From VFKU01 sp964620045 (GTDB lineage Bacteria > Hydrogenedentota > Hydrogenedentia > Hydrogenedentales > GCA-2746185), in contig CAZUJL010000006.1 in the NCBI GenBank assembly GCA_964620045.1, positions 62,001 to 126,000 of the forward strand: a stretch of DNA of 64,000 nucleotides. Direction: 5' to 3'. The number at the start of each line of letters is the position of its first letter. Position 1 is the stretch's first letter. The notes beneath the pieces were generated by a model, which was not told where the DNA came from, searched no databases, and saw nothing but the letters and a program-made list of their open reading frames with translations. A program made the position numbers and the translations under genes. Of this stretch, positions 18,942 through 27,614 are shown piece after piece.

Positions 18942-20048
18942 TCAAGCCGTCGGCTTGGGCTTGGAGTTGAGCCAGGCGTAGTGCGTGCTGAGGGTGAAGT
19001 TCGGAATCGCGCCGACGACGGCGCCCAGAATGCCCGCGATCGGCACGGCGACGTCCTGATGGTAGAGATAGTACGACACGAAGAGGCTGGTGGCCGTGCC
19101 GAGGGCGCAGGAGAGGTAGAACTGCACCAACCCGCGCAGGATCCGCCAGCGTTTCCAGCGGCGGTCGGAGTAGGTGAAGATATTGTTGAAAAAGAAGTTT
19201 GCCGTCATGGCGGTGGCGATGGCGGTGCCTTGCGCGGCGAGGAAGGTCCAATCGAACTCGTAATACAACGGGAGCAGGACGGCCAGATGGAGCAGGCCGC
19301 CGAGCGAACCCATCATGACGAAGAAAATGAACCGCACGGGGATTAGGTTGCCGAACGATTTCTCGCAGAGGAGCAGCAGGTACTCCCAGAGTACGACCGT
19401 GTCCAGCTTGCTGTCGCCGTGCATGCGCGCGCGCATGTCATACGGAATGTCGGTGAACTTCACTTCGCGCTTGGAAGACGCGACGAGATCGAGCAGAATT
19501 TTGAAGCCCTTTCCGGATAGATCGCGGACGACTTCGTAAAAAAATTCGCGGCGGAGCATGAAGAAGCCGCTCATGGGGTCGGTGGTGCCCACACCGATCC
19601 AGCGCGAGCCGAACCACGTGGCGAAGCGGCTCATCTTCGCGCGGATGCCGGGCATGGTGCCCGTCGAACCGCCGGCAACGTAGCGACTGCCGATGGTGAG
19701 ATCGCCCCCGTCTTTCTTCAACACGTCGAGCATGCGCGGCAGGATGGATTCATCGTGCTGCAGGTCGGCATCCATGACGGCGATGTACGGCGCGTTGGAC
19801 GAGCAGATGCCCTCGATGCAGGCCGAGGACAAGCCGCGTCGGCCGATGCGGCGGATGCCGCGGATGCGCGAATCGCGCCGGCTAATCTCGAACACGAGGT
19901 CGGCGGTACCGTCGGGCGAGTCATCGTCCACAAACACCATCTCCCACGCGACGCCGTCCAGCGCGATGCCGACGCGGCGGATGAGTTCCTCCACGTTGGC
20001 GCGTTCCTTGAACGTGGGGACGACGATGGTGAGTTCGGGGGACGACAT
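18942..20048 (-). CDS. GT2 glycosyltransferase fused to a GtrA-like membrane domain
   Basis: This encodes 368 residues. Residues 1 to about 235 are a family 2 glycosyltransferase like dolichol-phosphate mannosyltransferase: TIVVPTFKERANVEELI, VDDDSPDGTADL and MDADLQHDE. Residues about 240-360 form four hydrophobic helices with the GtrA/DPMS pattern (VRFIFFVMMGSLGGLLHLAV and NFFFNNIFTYSDRRW). Such proteins attach a sugar to undecaprenyl or polyprenyl phosphate and help flip it across the inner membrane. The methyltransferase gene eight bases upstream is probably co-transcribed. The product is likely for a surface glycan or glycolipid. Confidence 0.88.
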   Translation of the reverse strand: MSSPELTIVVPTFKERANVEELIRRVGIALDGVAWEMVFVDDDSPDGTADLVFEISRRDSRIRGIRRIGRRGLSSACIEGICSSNAPYIAVMDADLQHDESILPRMLDVLKKDGGDLTIGSRYVAGGSTGTMPGIRAKMSRFATWFGSRWIGVGTTDPMSGFFMLRREFFYEVVRDLSGKGFKILLDLVASSKREVKFTDIPYDMRARMHGDSKLDTVVLWEYLLLLCEKSFGNLIPVRFIFFVMMGSLGGLLHLAVLLPLYYEFDWTFLAAQGTAIATAMTANFFFNNIFTYSDRRWKRWRILRGLVQFYLSCALGTATSLFVSYYLYHQDVAVPIAGILGAVVGAIPNFTLSTHYAWLNSKPKPTA

Positions 20049-20056
20049 GCGTACGG

Positions 20057-20794
20057 TCAGGCCTTGTAGGCTTCGCCCAGTAGCAGAAAGCCCAGGGCGG
20101 GCCGAAGCAAGGGATTTTCAATACTCTGCAGTTGGTCGGCAAGTTTCCAGCTCAGTGCGGCGGCAAACGGTGCAGCGCCCTGGAAGGTGGACACGCGGAC
20201 GCGCGCGAAGTTGCGGTCCGCGAGCAGCGCGCGGAGGCGCGAAGGCGTGAAAAAGGTGATGTGCTGATCTTCGTACGTGACCGGCGCCTTCGCGTTCACG
20301 ATTTTTTCGAGCAAGGGCCAGAATCCGGCGTAGTTCGGCGTGGTGAGGACGATCTTTCCGCCGGGCTTCAGCACGCGCAGTGCTTCGGATAGCAGCCCCT
20401 CGATCACGGGGAGATCAAGGTGCTCAATCAGTTCGACGAGCGTGACGGCGTCGAAGGTGTTGGCCTCGAAGGGCATCGGGCCGGCGCTGACGCAGAGGAA
20501 ACGGTGGGAGGGGGTGCCGTAGTTCGTGTTGGCGTAGTCGATTTGCGCCGCGGCGAGATCGGTGCCGGTGGCGTCGATGGTGTCCGGCAGCGTGCCAACG
20601 AAGGTGCCGGGCCCACAGCCGATATCGAGCAGATGCTTGCAGTCCGCGGGCAATTGCCGGCGGACGTGCGTGAATTTCAAATGGTGCCACTTGCTTTGAA
20701 TGCCGGTGCTGCGGCGATAGACCTCGTCGTAATAGCCCGGGCCGATGGCGTCGTAATCGTAAGCAGCAGATGGATGGACAGACATGTGTGGCAT
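20057..20794 (-). CDS. Class I SAM-dependent methyltransferase
   Basis: This encodes about 245 residues. Motif I is LLDIGCGPGTFVG (about residues 57-69), motif post-I VTGTDLAAAQI-like, and motif IV VTLVELIEHLDLP (about 118). A TTG at 20806, ATG at 20794 and ATG at 20785 are all open to use as a start; none has a strong ribosome binding site, so ATG 20794 is a provisional choice. The GT2-GtrA gene follows after eight bases. It is probably a sugar or lipid-linked substrate methylase; the substrate is unknown. Confidence 0.82.
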   Translation of the reverse strand: MPHMSVHPSAAYDYDAIGPGYYDEVYRRSTGIQSKWHHLKFTHVRRQLPADCKHLLDIGCGPGTFVGTLPDTIDATGTDLAAAQIDYANTNYGTPSHRFLCVSAGPMPFEANTFDAVTLVELIEHLDLPVIEGLLSEALRVLKPGGKIVLTTPNYAGFWPLLEKIVNAKAPVTYEDQHITFFTPSRLRALLADRNFARVRVSTFQGAAPFAAALSWKLADQLQSIENPLLRPALGFLLLGEAYKA

Positions 20795-20995
20795 TATAGC
20801 GAACAACCCGCCGACGCGCTAGTCATTCAAAGTGCGCGGATAGTCTCCGGCACTGGACGCGCATCCGTAACTTTTCCAGCACAATGTCGTAGTGCCGATT
20901 TGCGTGGGTGTGGTTACAGTTGTATGGTCGTGTCACAGGTTACGCGCCTTGCGCATAGTAGTGGTCGCCGCGTCAGTGATTAAGAAGGTTGTTGA

Positions 20996-22891
20996 ATGAG
21001 CAGTTCAATGGATGGCCGGGCCCGAAGCCTTTACAGGAATATTCTTTTTTATCTCGCGGCAGGCTTGTTGCCTTTAGTTGCGCTGGCGTGGCACCTAGAT
21101 CTCGTTCATCAGCGGATGGAAGTACCGTTTCGTTTCGATGGCGATTTTTTCCCGCAGAATCACTTCGTCAAGCCTCTAATTGACGGCGAAAACCCAATGC
21201 GGACGACGCGCATCGCCGCTCCGTTTGGGCATAATGCGTTTCTTTGGCCGCAAAATGCCACGGTCGATTACGCCCTTGCGGCCGCGATCGGCAGAGTGAC
21301 CGGCAGCGTCGGCTGGGGATTCAACACGGCGTGGTTTCTTAAATTCACGTTTGCTTCCGTGCTCGGCGCTTGGGCGCTTTCAATGCTCTCCGTCTCGCGG
21401 CCTGTCGCCGTACTGGGAGGCGTTGTTTTTTCCTTTCTTCCGTTTTCGCTGCGTTCGAACGTCATTCATTTCAATCTCTCCATTTATTTTATTCCCGTGA
21501 TGATTGCCGCAGCCGTTCTGATGCTGCGGGCCTCGTTTAAGGACCTTCCTCCTGTACAGAGACGGCTTATTTATCTCTGCTGTGTGTTGCTTGGTCTTAA
21601 TGATCCGTATATGGCGTTTTTCTCTTGCTTTTTGTTCTTTTGCGTAACGCTGGCGTCCCTTCTGTTCAATCGCAGTTGGAGGAGCTTGCAAGGCCCGGTC
21701 CTGGTGATCGTGCTGATTTGTGTGGTGGCCGTGATCAATCAGATCCCGTCGCTGATTGCATTCGATCAAAATCCAACCACGGAGTCCTATGTATTCAAGT
21801 CGCGGAGTTCTAATTCCGAAGTCAACGCCTTCGGTCTGTATATCCGCGACCTTGTCTTGCCGGTTTCGGAGCATCCCATTCCGCAGTTTCGCACTGCCCG
21901 GAGCAAGGTTTTCGAAGTCACCAATATCCCCGGAATGAAATCGTCAGTCTGGATGGAGGAATCGGCGCTCGGAATGTATGGCGCTATCGGGCTGATCGTG
22001 CTCTTGATGAATGTTCTCTTTTTGGGGGCGGCGAGGAACAGCAATTCCAAATGGACTGAGGTGGGCAACGCGTTGGCGTCGTGTAGTGCTTTAACCATGG
22101 CATTTCTTGTTCTCGGATCGATCGGCGGTTTTTCCAATTTCGTCGCCTTTTTCTTCGGGTTCATTCGTTTTTATAACCGGGTCTGCGTGTTTATCGGCTT
22201 TATGGGTATTTTCGCGACAAGCCTTGTGTTGGATCGGATGTTGAATCGGTTTGTCCCGCGCTCAGGCCCCGCACGTTTCTTAAGTATTCCTATTTGCGCC
22301 GCCATCGGCGTGCTGGCGCTGGTCGACCAAATGGGCGTATCGGGTTTTTCGGCGAATTCATGGAAGAAATACTGGACGCCGTATGACGAGGTCTCGCACC
22401 TTGTTCAGCGGATCGAGGACACGTTGTCCGAGAAGGCGATGGTTTACCAAATGCCTTTCCCGTTTAAGAAGTTCGACACGAAAGTTGACTACGATGAGCC
22501 GTATAAGGCGTGGGTTCTGTCGCATGACATTCGATGGAGTTATGCATGGGTCGTCGGCACCGACAGCGCGACCTCGTGGCACCGTTGGGTGGGCAAAGTT
22601 TCCGAGGATAGTCTGCCCCCGTTGTTGTTATTGGCGGGCTACGACGGTGTTTGGATCGATCGCCGCGCATACCCGGATCGTGGAGTGGCCGCGGAACAGA
22701 TGTTCATGAAGCTCAGCGGGGCTCAAAAAATTGAATCGGACAATCAAACCTACGTGTTTATCGATATCTCTCAACCGCGGGCCCAATTGATTGCCCGGCT
22801 CGGCGAGGCCGCCTATAGCGAGGCGCAGAAGCGCATTTTTAATAAGGACATTTCCTACCTGCCTTCCGTCGCGCAAGCACTCGGAGGCTAG
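20996..22891 (+). CDS. Polytopic membrane protein, glycosyltransferase-like
   Basis: This encodes 631 residues, with AAGG upstream of ATG 20996. About ten to eleven hydrophobic helices lie in the first 430 residues (for example ILFYLAAGLLPLVALAW near 15 and VVFSFLPFSLRS near 142). A large soluble C-terminal part (430-631) follows with VDYDEPYKAWVLSHDIRWSYAW. An acidic FDGDF near residue 47 in the first external loop is where GT-C glycosyltransferases place a catalytic Asp. The overall plan resembles YfhO/GT-C membrane sugar transferases, but I cannot assign a family. The gene is distinctly T-rich with codon use unlike its neighbours, hinting at recent acquisition. A strong terminator follows. 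Confidence 0.72.
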   Translation: MSSSMDGRARSLYRNILFYLAAGLLPLVALAWHLDLVHQRMEVPFRFDGDFFPQNHFVKPLIDGENPMRTTRIAAPFGHNAFLWPQNATVDYALAAAIGRVTGSVGWGFNTAWFLKFTFASVLGAWALSMLSVSRPVAVLGGVVFSFLPFSLRSNVIHFNLSIYFIPVMIAAAVLMLRASFKDLPPVQRRLIYLCCVLLGLNDPYMAFFSCFLFFCVTLASLLFNRSWRSLQGPVLVIVLICVVAVINQIPSLIAFDQNPTTESYVFKSRSSNSEVNAFGLYIRDLVLPVSEHPIPQFRTARSKVFEVTNIPGMKSSVWMEESALGMYGAIGLIVLLMNVLFLGAARNSNSKWTEVGNALASCSALTMAFLVLGSIGGFSNFVAFFFGFIRFYNRVCVFIGFMGIFATSLVLDRMLNRFVPRSGPARFLSIPICAAIGVLALVDQMGVSGFSANSWKKYWTPYDEVSHLVQRIEDTLSEKAMVYQMPFPFKKFDTKVDYDEPYKAWVLSHDIRWSYAWVVGTDSATSWHRWVGKVSEDSLPPLLLLAGYDGVWIDRRAYPDRGVAAEQMFMKLSGAQKIESDNQTYVFIDISQPRAQLIARLGEAAYSEAQKRIFNKDISYLPSVAQALGG

Positions 22892-22941
22892 TCGTCGGGA
22901 CACGTGCTTGGTCGGGCGCGGTAGGTATCTCAGGAATGAAG

Positions 22942-22978
22942 AAAGCCGCACGGCGCATATCGCGCCGTGCGGCTTTTT
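22942..22978 (+). terminator. Strong rho-independent terminator, possibly bidirectional
   Basis: A 15-base perfect stem (22942-22956 with 22962-22976, loop ATATC) is followed on the plus strand by a T-run and preceded by As, so it could terminate both the plus-strand membrane gene and the minus-strand tail-fibre-like gene that ends at 22990. Confidence 0.9.
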
Positions 22979-22989
22979 GTTGACCTAAA

Positions 22990-24024
22990 TTACTGCAGGG
23001 TGACTAGAACAAGAACCAAACCCTTTTCACCGGCCGCAAGCGGCGTCATGGCTTTGCCGATGATCGCGCCCTGCGCAATGGTGTGATCCAGAACCTTCAT
23101 CGCGTGGCCCGGCGTGGCGGAGGTCGTCAGCATGTCGCCCGGCTGCACCGCGCCGGTGGTGGCATCGACGTAGCAATACACACGGCCCGTAAGCGCGACC
23201 GGGTGGGCGCCGTCGGCGACCGAACCGTGCTGCCCCATGATCATGCCGGAGTTCACGCCGCCCGCGCCGCTGATGATCCCGGCGACGGTGAAGTCATACG
23301 GCTTGCTGCTGACCACGAGCTCGCCCGGACGCGCCGGATCGATGCACACGACCATGCCGGGTTCAGCATGAGTTTCGGCGGCCGAGGTCACGTTGAACTG
23401 TTCGGAGAGATCCGAACCGCCGGTGATTTCGAGAATCTGCACGCGGCCCACGCCCGCCACATCGAGCGGCTGGGTCGGGGTGGCCGTACCGATGCCGACT
23501 CGACCGTTTGAGAGGACCGTCATGCGCACGGCCCCGCCGGCCAACATCTGGTATGACCCGCCGTCGGTGCCGACCTCGACGAATCCTTCGCTATTCTCAA
23601 GTCGCATCCGTGTGGCGCCCGTGGTGGCCTTGCGCAGATGCACGAATTGCGCGGGCACCGACGGCGCATCGCCGAAGTTGCCAATACCAACGTCTCCGCC
23701 TTTCATCACGCGCAGGCGGGTGATGTTGTCGGTCTGGAAGTTCATCGAGCCGCTCACGGCGGTGAAGTCTGCGGCGCCGGCGGAGTTTTCCAATCGAAAG
23801 CGCACCGAGCTCGTGTCGTTGCGATACAGGTGGAGCCCCTGGGCGGGCCAAGTACCGCCAGGTATCGCTCCGTTCGTGCTAATGCCTAGAGCACCATTGG
23901 TGATGGTTACGTTTTGATTTTGGAAATCGCCCGGCGAAGGCTCGGTTGCGGATGTAATTCCGGCAGAGGCACACACAAGCGCCGCCGCAATCGCAGCCAT
24001 CGTCAGTTTTGCTTTAGCACGCAT
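22990..24024 (-). CDS. Exported tail-fibre-like protein
   Basis: This encodes 344 residues. A signal peptide (about 1-26, LTMAAIAAALVCASAGITSA) is followed by repeats typical of phage tail-fibre proteins: VGIGNFG, VGIGTATPTQPLDVAG and similar GxG turns. The C-terminal part (about 210-344) contains VVCIDPARPGELVVSSKPYDF and a run of hydrophobic beta segments. AGGAGG precedes ATG 24024. The protein is exported, not a phage virion component as such. The sigma/anti-sigma pair is directly upstream in the same direction, so it may be a regulated surface or matrix fibre. Its exact role is unknown. Confidence 0.7.
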   Translation of the reverse strand: MRAKAKLTMAAIAAALVCASAGITSATEPSPGDFQNQNVTITNGALGISTNGAIPGGTWPAQGLHLYRNDTSSVRFRLENSAGAADFTAVSGSMNFQTDNITRLRVMKGGDVGIGNFGDAPSVPAQFVHLRKATTGATRMRLENSEGFVEVGTDGGSYQMLAGGAVRMTVLSNGRVGIGTATPTQPLDVAGVGRVQILEITGGSDLSEQFNVTSAAETHAEPGMVVCIDPARPGELVVSSKPYDFTVAGIISGAGGVNSGMIMGQHGSVADGAHPVALTGRVYCYVDATTGAVQPGDMLTTSATPGHAMKVLDHTIAQGAIIGKAMTPLAAGEKGLVLVLVTLQ

Positions 24025-24066
24025 TTCCTATCCTCCTGATCCTCGGTTGAGGTTGTCCCTATATGG

Positions 24067-24534
24067 TTAGCGCCCTGGGGGCGTAATACCTGCATTCGGT
24101 TCGACGCGCAGTGTGCCGTTTACGACGGTGATACGCATCGGACTATCGATGTGCACCGCCTGCACGCCTTCAAGCACCGCGCCGCGTTCGCTGTCCATCG
24201 CGACCTGAATTTCATTCGGCAACGCCGCGACAACCGCGCGCGGCAGTGTGGCGTTGGAATCGGTGATCGCAATCCGCGGGCTGACCGTTGATGGCGCGGC
24301 TTCGCGGGCGGTGATCCACTCGCGGCCGATCGCCACGGACAGCAGCGCAATGCCAGTCGCGGCAATCGCCCACGCGGCGGCGCGGTCCCAGCGGCGCACC
24401 GGCGCGGATGCGTCGTCGAGACGCGCCTCGCGCACGGCTTGCATGATACCGGCGACGGCGCGATCGGTGTGCACCGTGTCGCGCGTTGCGGCGATCAGTT
24501 CTTCGTTCGTAAAATCGTTCTGTTCGTTTTTCAT
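24067..24534 (-). CDS. Probable anti-sigma factor or regulated membrane protein
   Basis: This encodes 155 residues. The cytoplasmic N-terminus (about 1-50) contains DFTNEELIAATRDTVHTDRAV, a helical anti-sigma-like segment without the zinc-binding HxxxCxxC. One membrane helix (about 52-69, AAAWAIAATGIALLSVAIG) follows, then a periplasmic domain. The last codons overlap nothing, but its start (24534) overlaps the end of the ECF sigma gene by four bases (ATGA), a typical sigma/anti-sigma operon layout. Anti-sigma is inferred from position and topology, not from a recognised domain. Confidence 0.65.
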   Translation of the reverse strand: MKNEQNDFTNEELIAATRDTVHTDRAVAGIMQAVREARLDDASAPVRRWDRAAAWAIAATGIALLSVAIGREWITAREAAPSTVSPRIAITDSNATLPRAVVAALPNEIQVAMDSERGAVLEGVQAVHIDSPMRITVVNGTLRVEPNAGITPPGR

Positions 24535-25184
24535 GGCGTCAACTCGCTTCGGGTTATACCCTCGCGGCGAAGTGCACCGCGCAATTTTTCCAGGCCCCGC
24601 TGCAATCGCGTCCGGGCCGTACTTTCATTCATTCCAAGCCGTGCGGCAATTTCCGCCGGCGCTTCTTCGGCGAAGAGGTGCATGTACACCACCACGCGGT
24701 AGCGATCCGGCAACTGCGCGACGGCGTTTAGAATCGCCGTGCGCGTTAACGAATCGTCGATGGCGACGCGCGGGTCGGCGGTGTTGGTCGCCTCGGCCGA
24801 GGCCGCGCCTTCCCACCGCCGCACACGCCGATGATCGGCGAGCTTGGACTTCGCAATCCGGACCAACCACGGGCCGAAGCGTTCGGCCTTGCGCAATTTC
24901 GGCAAGTCGCGGTACGCGGCGACGAAGGTTTCCTGCACGAGATCGTCCCACGGGCCGCCAGGCCCCAGGCGATTCAGCATAAAACCCTGGATCACCGGCA
25001 GATACCGGCGCACCAGCGGCTCAAAGGCGTTGGCGCTGCCGTCGAGCACACGGGCAATCAGGACTGCGTCCTGAGCTTCAACTGTCGGGTTCGGGTCGCC
25101 AGCGGTCAAGTTCGATTCGCTCCGATACGCACGCCCGGTTCCCGGTGCGACGTAACGATGGCAAAGAGATCCACCGTCTGGCAA
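24531..25184 (-). CDS. ECF (extracytoplasmic function) RNA polymerase sigma factor
   Basis: This encodes up to 217 residues. Region 2 contains DDLVQETFVAAYRDLPKLR (about 80-98) and region 4 the helix-turn-helix EIAARLGMNESTARTRLQRG (about 178-197). It belongs to the sigma-70 family group IV. The frame opens with a TTG at 25184; a second TTG at 25109 has GGAG ten bases upstream and is a good alternative start, since the first 25 residues lack family similarity. It overlaps the anti-sigma-like gene by four bases. It probably controls the downstream fibre gene or its own operon. Confidence 0.88.
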   Translation of the reverse strand: MPDGGSLCHRYVAPGTGRAYRSESNLTAGDPNPTVEAQDAVLIARVLDGSANAFEPLVRRYLPVIQGFMLNRLGPGGPWDDLVQETFVAAYRDLPKLRKAERFGPWLVRIAKSKLADHRRVRRWEGAASAEATNTADPRVAIDDSLTRTAILNAVAQLPDRYRVVVYMHLFAEEAPAEIAARLGMNESTARTRLQRGLEKLRGALRREGITRSELTP

Positions 25185-25265
25185 CGATCTCGCCTAGATA
25201 GACGCAAATGGCACCCAATTCGTCTCAACTTATTGGCCTTTTCCAAGTCCCTTGGCATCAATCAC

Positions 25266-25294
25266 TTGCGCGGTTTTCCGAAGACTGTTAGAAT
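25266..25294 (+). promoter_or_regulatory. Sigma-70-type promoter for the ABC exporter operon
   Basis: A TTGCGC box (25266-25271) and a TAGAAT box (25289-25294) are spaced by 17 bases. They sit about 45 bases before the GTG start of the permease gene, between the divergent sigma gene and the exporter operon. The match is to consensus only. Confidence 0.45.
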
Positions 25295-25339
25295 CCTCCG
25301 ATTGTTTGGCGTGGGTATGCGCCGAGAGGTACTTTTCCG

Positions 25340-26197
25340 GTGGCCGCGATGCGACAAGTGTACACGGCGGATTCGCGGGTGCGTAGCCCCGGCGACGTGC
25401 TCCGCGAGATGTTCGCCGCGCTGCCACACTCGCGTTATCTGGCTTACCGCTTATTTATCAAGGACTTACGCGCGGAGTATTCGCGTACCGCCTTGGGGGT
25501 ATTATGGGATTTCCTCGACCCGATTATTCTGGGCGGGGTCTTTTATCTCTTGATGCGGTTTCGGGTCATTGACCCCGGTCACTTGGGCATTCCGTACGTA
25601 CTTTTTGTCATCTACGGCCTGCTGATCTACCAGACTTTCGCCGAGGGTATTACCCTGTCGCTGGATGTGTTGCGGCGGTCGGGATCGATGCTTGCGCACC
25701 TCAAGGTGCCGCCCGAGGCGCTGCTGTTGTCGGTGATCTACCGGCTGCTGTTTACGTCGCTGTTCCGAATTATCGCGATGTTGGTGTTTTCGCTGATCAT
25801 GATTCCCGCGGCACGGGACGCCGGCCTGCAGGCTTTTTCGCCGCTCGGGTTCCTCAAGTTTCTGGCGCTGTATCCTGCGGTGATCCTTGCCGGCATGTCC
25901 ATCGGTGTGCTGCTCGCGCCGTTCCACATGGTCTACTCCGATATCGGCCGCGCGGTGCGCGCGATTTTGTTGCCGCTACGGTATGCAACGCCGGTGCTCT
26001 ATCAAATTCCGATTGGCTGGTTGCTCGCGATCAATCCGATCGCGCTGATCCTTTCGAACCTCCGCAGTCTTGCGACTACCGACACCTTCGCATCGCCCAT
26101 CGAGTTTGTTGTACGCACGGCTGCGTTCGTTGTCGTGTTCGGCGTGGGATGGTTTGTGTTCCACGTGTCCGTACCGGTATTGGCGGAGCGCGCCTGA
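25340..26197 (+). CDS. ABC-2 type polysaccharide exporter permease (Wzm-like)
   Basis: This encodes 285 residues from GTG 25340, with GAGAGG ten bases upstream; ATG 25349 is an alternative. The N-terminal amphipathic segment has FIKDLRAEYSRTALGVLWDF (about 38-57), the interface helix of ABC-2 permeases. Six hydrophobic helices follow, ending with PVLYQIPIGWLLAINPI near 222 and a last helix at about 255-278. Such permeases export O-antigen or capsule with a Wzt-type ATPase. The ATPase gene starts two bases downstream, so the pair is one exporter. Confidence 0.9.
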   Translation: MAAMRQVYTADSRVRSPGDVLREMFAALPHSRYLAYRLFIKDLRAEYSRTALGVLWDFLDPIILGGVFYLLMRFRVIDPGHLGIPYVLFVIYGLLIYQTFAEGITLSLDVLRRSGSMLAHLKVPPEALLLSVIYRLLFTSLFRIIAMLVFSLIMIPAARDAGLQAFSPLGFLKFLALYPAVILAGMSIGVLLAPFHMVYSDIGRAVRAILLPLRYATPVLYQIPIGWLLAINPIALILSNLRSLATTDTFASPIEFVVRTAAFVVVFGVGWFVFHVSVPVLAERA

Positions 26198-26198
26198 G

Positions 26199-27614
26199 AT
26201 GAGTGCCGTGATCCGCGTGGAGGGGTTGCGCAAAAAATATTCGCGCAACGCGAACGCGCATCGCGGCTACACGATGCAGGATCTTCTCCGTGAAATTCTC
26301 GGCCGCACGTCGGCGCCGGTTGTGCGCGCGGAGGAATTTTGGGCCGTCGACGATGTGTCGTTCGAATGCGCGGCCGGCGAATCGATCGCACTGATCGGCC
26401 GCAACGGCGCGGGGAAAACGACCGTGCTCAAAATGATGACCGGGCTCACCAAGCTGGACGGTGGCCGAATCGAGCTGAATGGTCGCGTGCAGGCGTTGAT
26501 CAATCTTGGGGCAGGCTTCAGCCCGGCATTGTCTGGCCGTGACAATATTTTCAATTCCGCGGCGATTATGGGCATGAGCCGCAAGGAAACCGCGGCGATC
26601 TCGGACGCGATTGTGGATTTCGCGGAACTGGAAGAATTTATCGACAGCCCCGTGGGCACCTACAGCTCCGGCATGCGCGCGCGCTTGGGCTTTTCTGTCG
26701 CCGTGCACCTTCGGCCCGATATTCTGCTGCTCGACGAAATCCTTTCCGTAGGCGATCACGCGTTTCAGAACAAATGTTTCATCAAAATGCAGGAATTGAA
26801 AAGTAGCGGTGTGACCATCGTGCTGGTGTCGCACAACCATACCAGCGTTCTGCAGATGTGCAACCGCGCGTTGTGGCTGCACCGCGGCCGTGCGATGAAG
26901 CTCGGCCCGGCCAAGGAGACGGTGCAGGCTTATCTCGATTTCATGGAAAGCATCGAGCAGGAAGAAGTGCAGGAGGCCAACCGTCAGCGCGAAGCGCGTC
27001 GTGCTGCTTCGCCCGCGCCGGTTCCGGCGCCAGTGGAACTACCCAACGTCGAACGCGTGTCTCCGGCGGCGATGGAGGGCTTGGGCACACTGGCCCAGAC
27101 TGAAAATGGTACGGCCCCGGCGATTCCATCGGCACCGCCAGCCCCGCGGGGCGCGGCACAACTCGAAGCCGAAGAGTACTTGTACCACAAGCTGCATTCG
27201 GCGCTGGACTATGTGGACGATGTGCGCCTGGCAATGCGTGTCGATGGCGTGGAAACCGAGCGTATTCCGCACCATGCGGCCGTTGATATTGAGTATTCGT
27301 TCCGGCTCAAGCGGGCCGTGGAAGCACTGAACGTATCGCTTGTGTTCTACCGTAAAGACGGGACGCAACTTGCGACAATCTCAACGTTGAACGGCGATCG
27401 GTTGACCCATGTGCGCGGTGGAGAAGTGCGTTGCCGGGTGCATATCCGTGATTTCCATCTGAATCCCGGCAAATATGTGATCGTGATGCCGATCCACGAG
27501 GGAAAAAGTTATCTTTACCGGGACATTGTGAAAGAATTTACCGTGAAGGCCGGGTCGAATCTGGCCTGGAACCTCCTGGATTTTGACTACGATATGGATG
27601 TCCTTGCGCCATGA
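26199..27614 (+). CDS. ABC exporter ATPase with C-terminal cargo domain (Wzt-like)
   Basis: This encodes 471 residues from ATG 26199. The Walker A is GRNGAGKTT (about 66-74), the signature YSSGMRARLGFSV (about 154), and Walker B DILLLDEILSVGD (about 173-185), followed by the His switch in VLVSHNH. A C-terminal beta-rich domain (about 330-471, with VDIEYSFRLKRAVEALNVSLVFY) resembles the Wzt C-terminal carbohydrate-binding domain, which recognises a terminal modification on the chain. A low-complexity proline/alanine linker separates it. It overlaps the next gene by four bases (ATGA). The methyltransferase domain encoded next could supply the terminal cap that the C-terminal domain recognises. 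Confidence 0.9.
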   Translation: MSAVIRVEGLRKKYSRNANAHRGYTMQDLLREILGRTSAPVVRAEEFWAVDDVSFECAAGESIALIGRNGAGKTTVLKMMTGLTKLDGGRIELNGRVQALINLGAGFSPALSGRDNIFNSAAIMGMSRKETAAISDAIVDFAELEEFIDSPVGTYSSGMRARLGFSVAVHLRPDILLLDEILSVGDHAFQNKCFIKMQELKSSGVTIVLVSHNHTSVLQMCNRALWLHRGRAMKLGPAKETVQAYLDFMESIEQEEVQEANRQREARRAASPAPVPAPVELPNVERVSPAAMEGLGTLAQTENGTAPAIPSAPPAPRGAAQLEAEEYLYHKLHSALDYVDDVRLAMRVDGVETERIPHHAAVDIEYSFRLKRAVEALNVSLVFYRKDGTQLATISTLNGDRLTHVRGGEVRCRVHIRDFHLNPGKYVIVMPIHEGKSYLYRDIVKEFTVKAGSNLAWNLLDFDYDMDVLAP

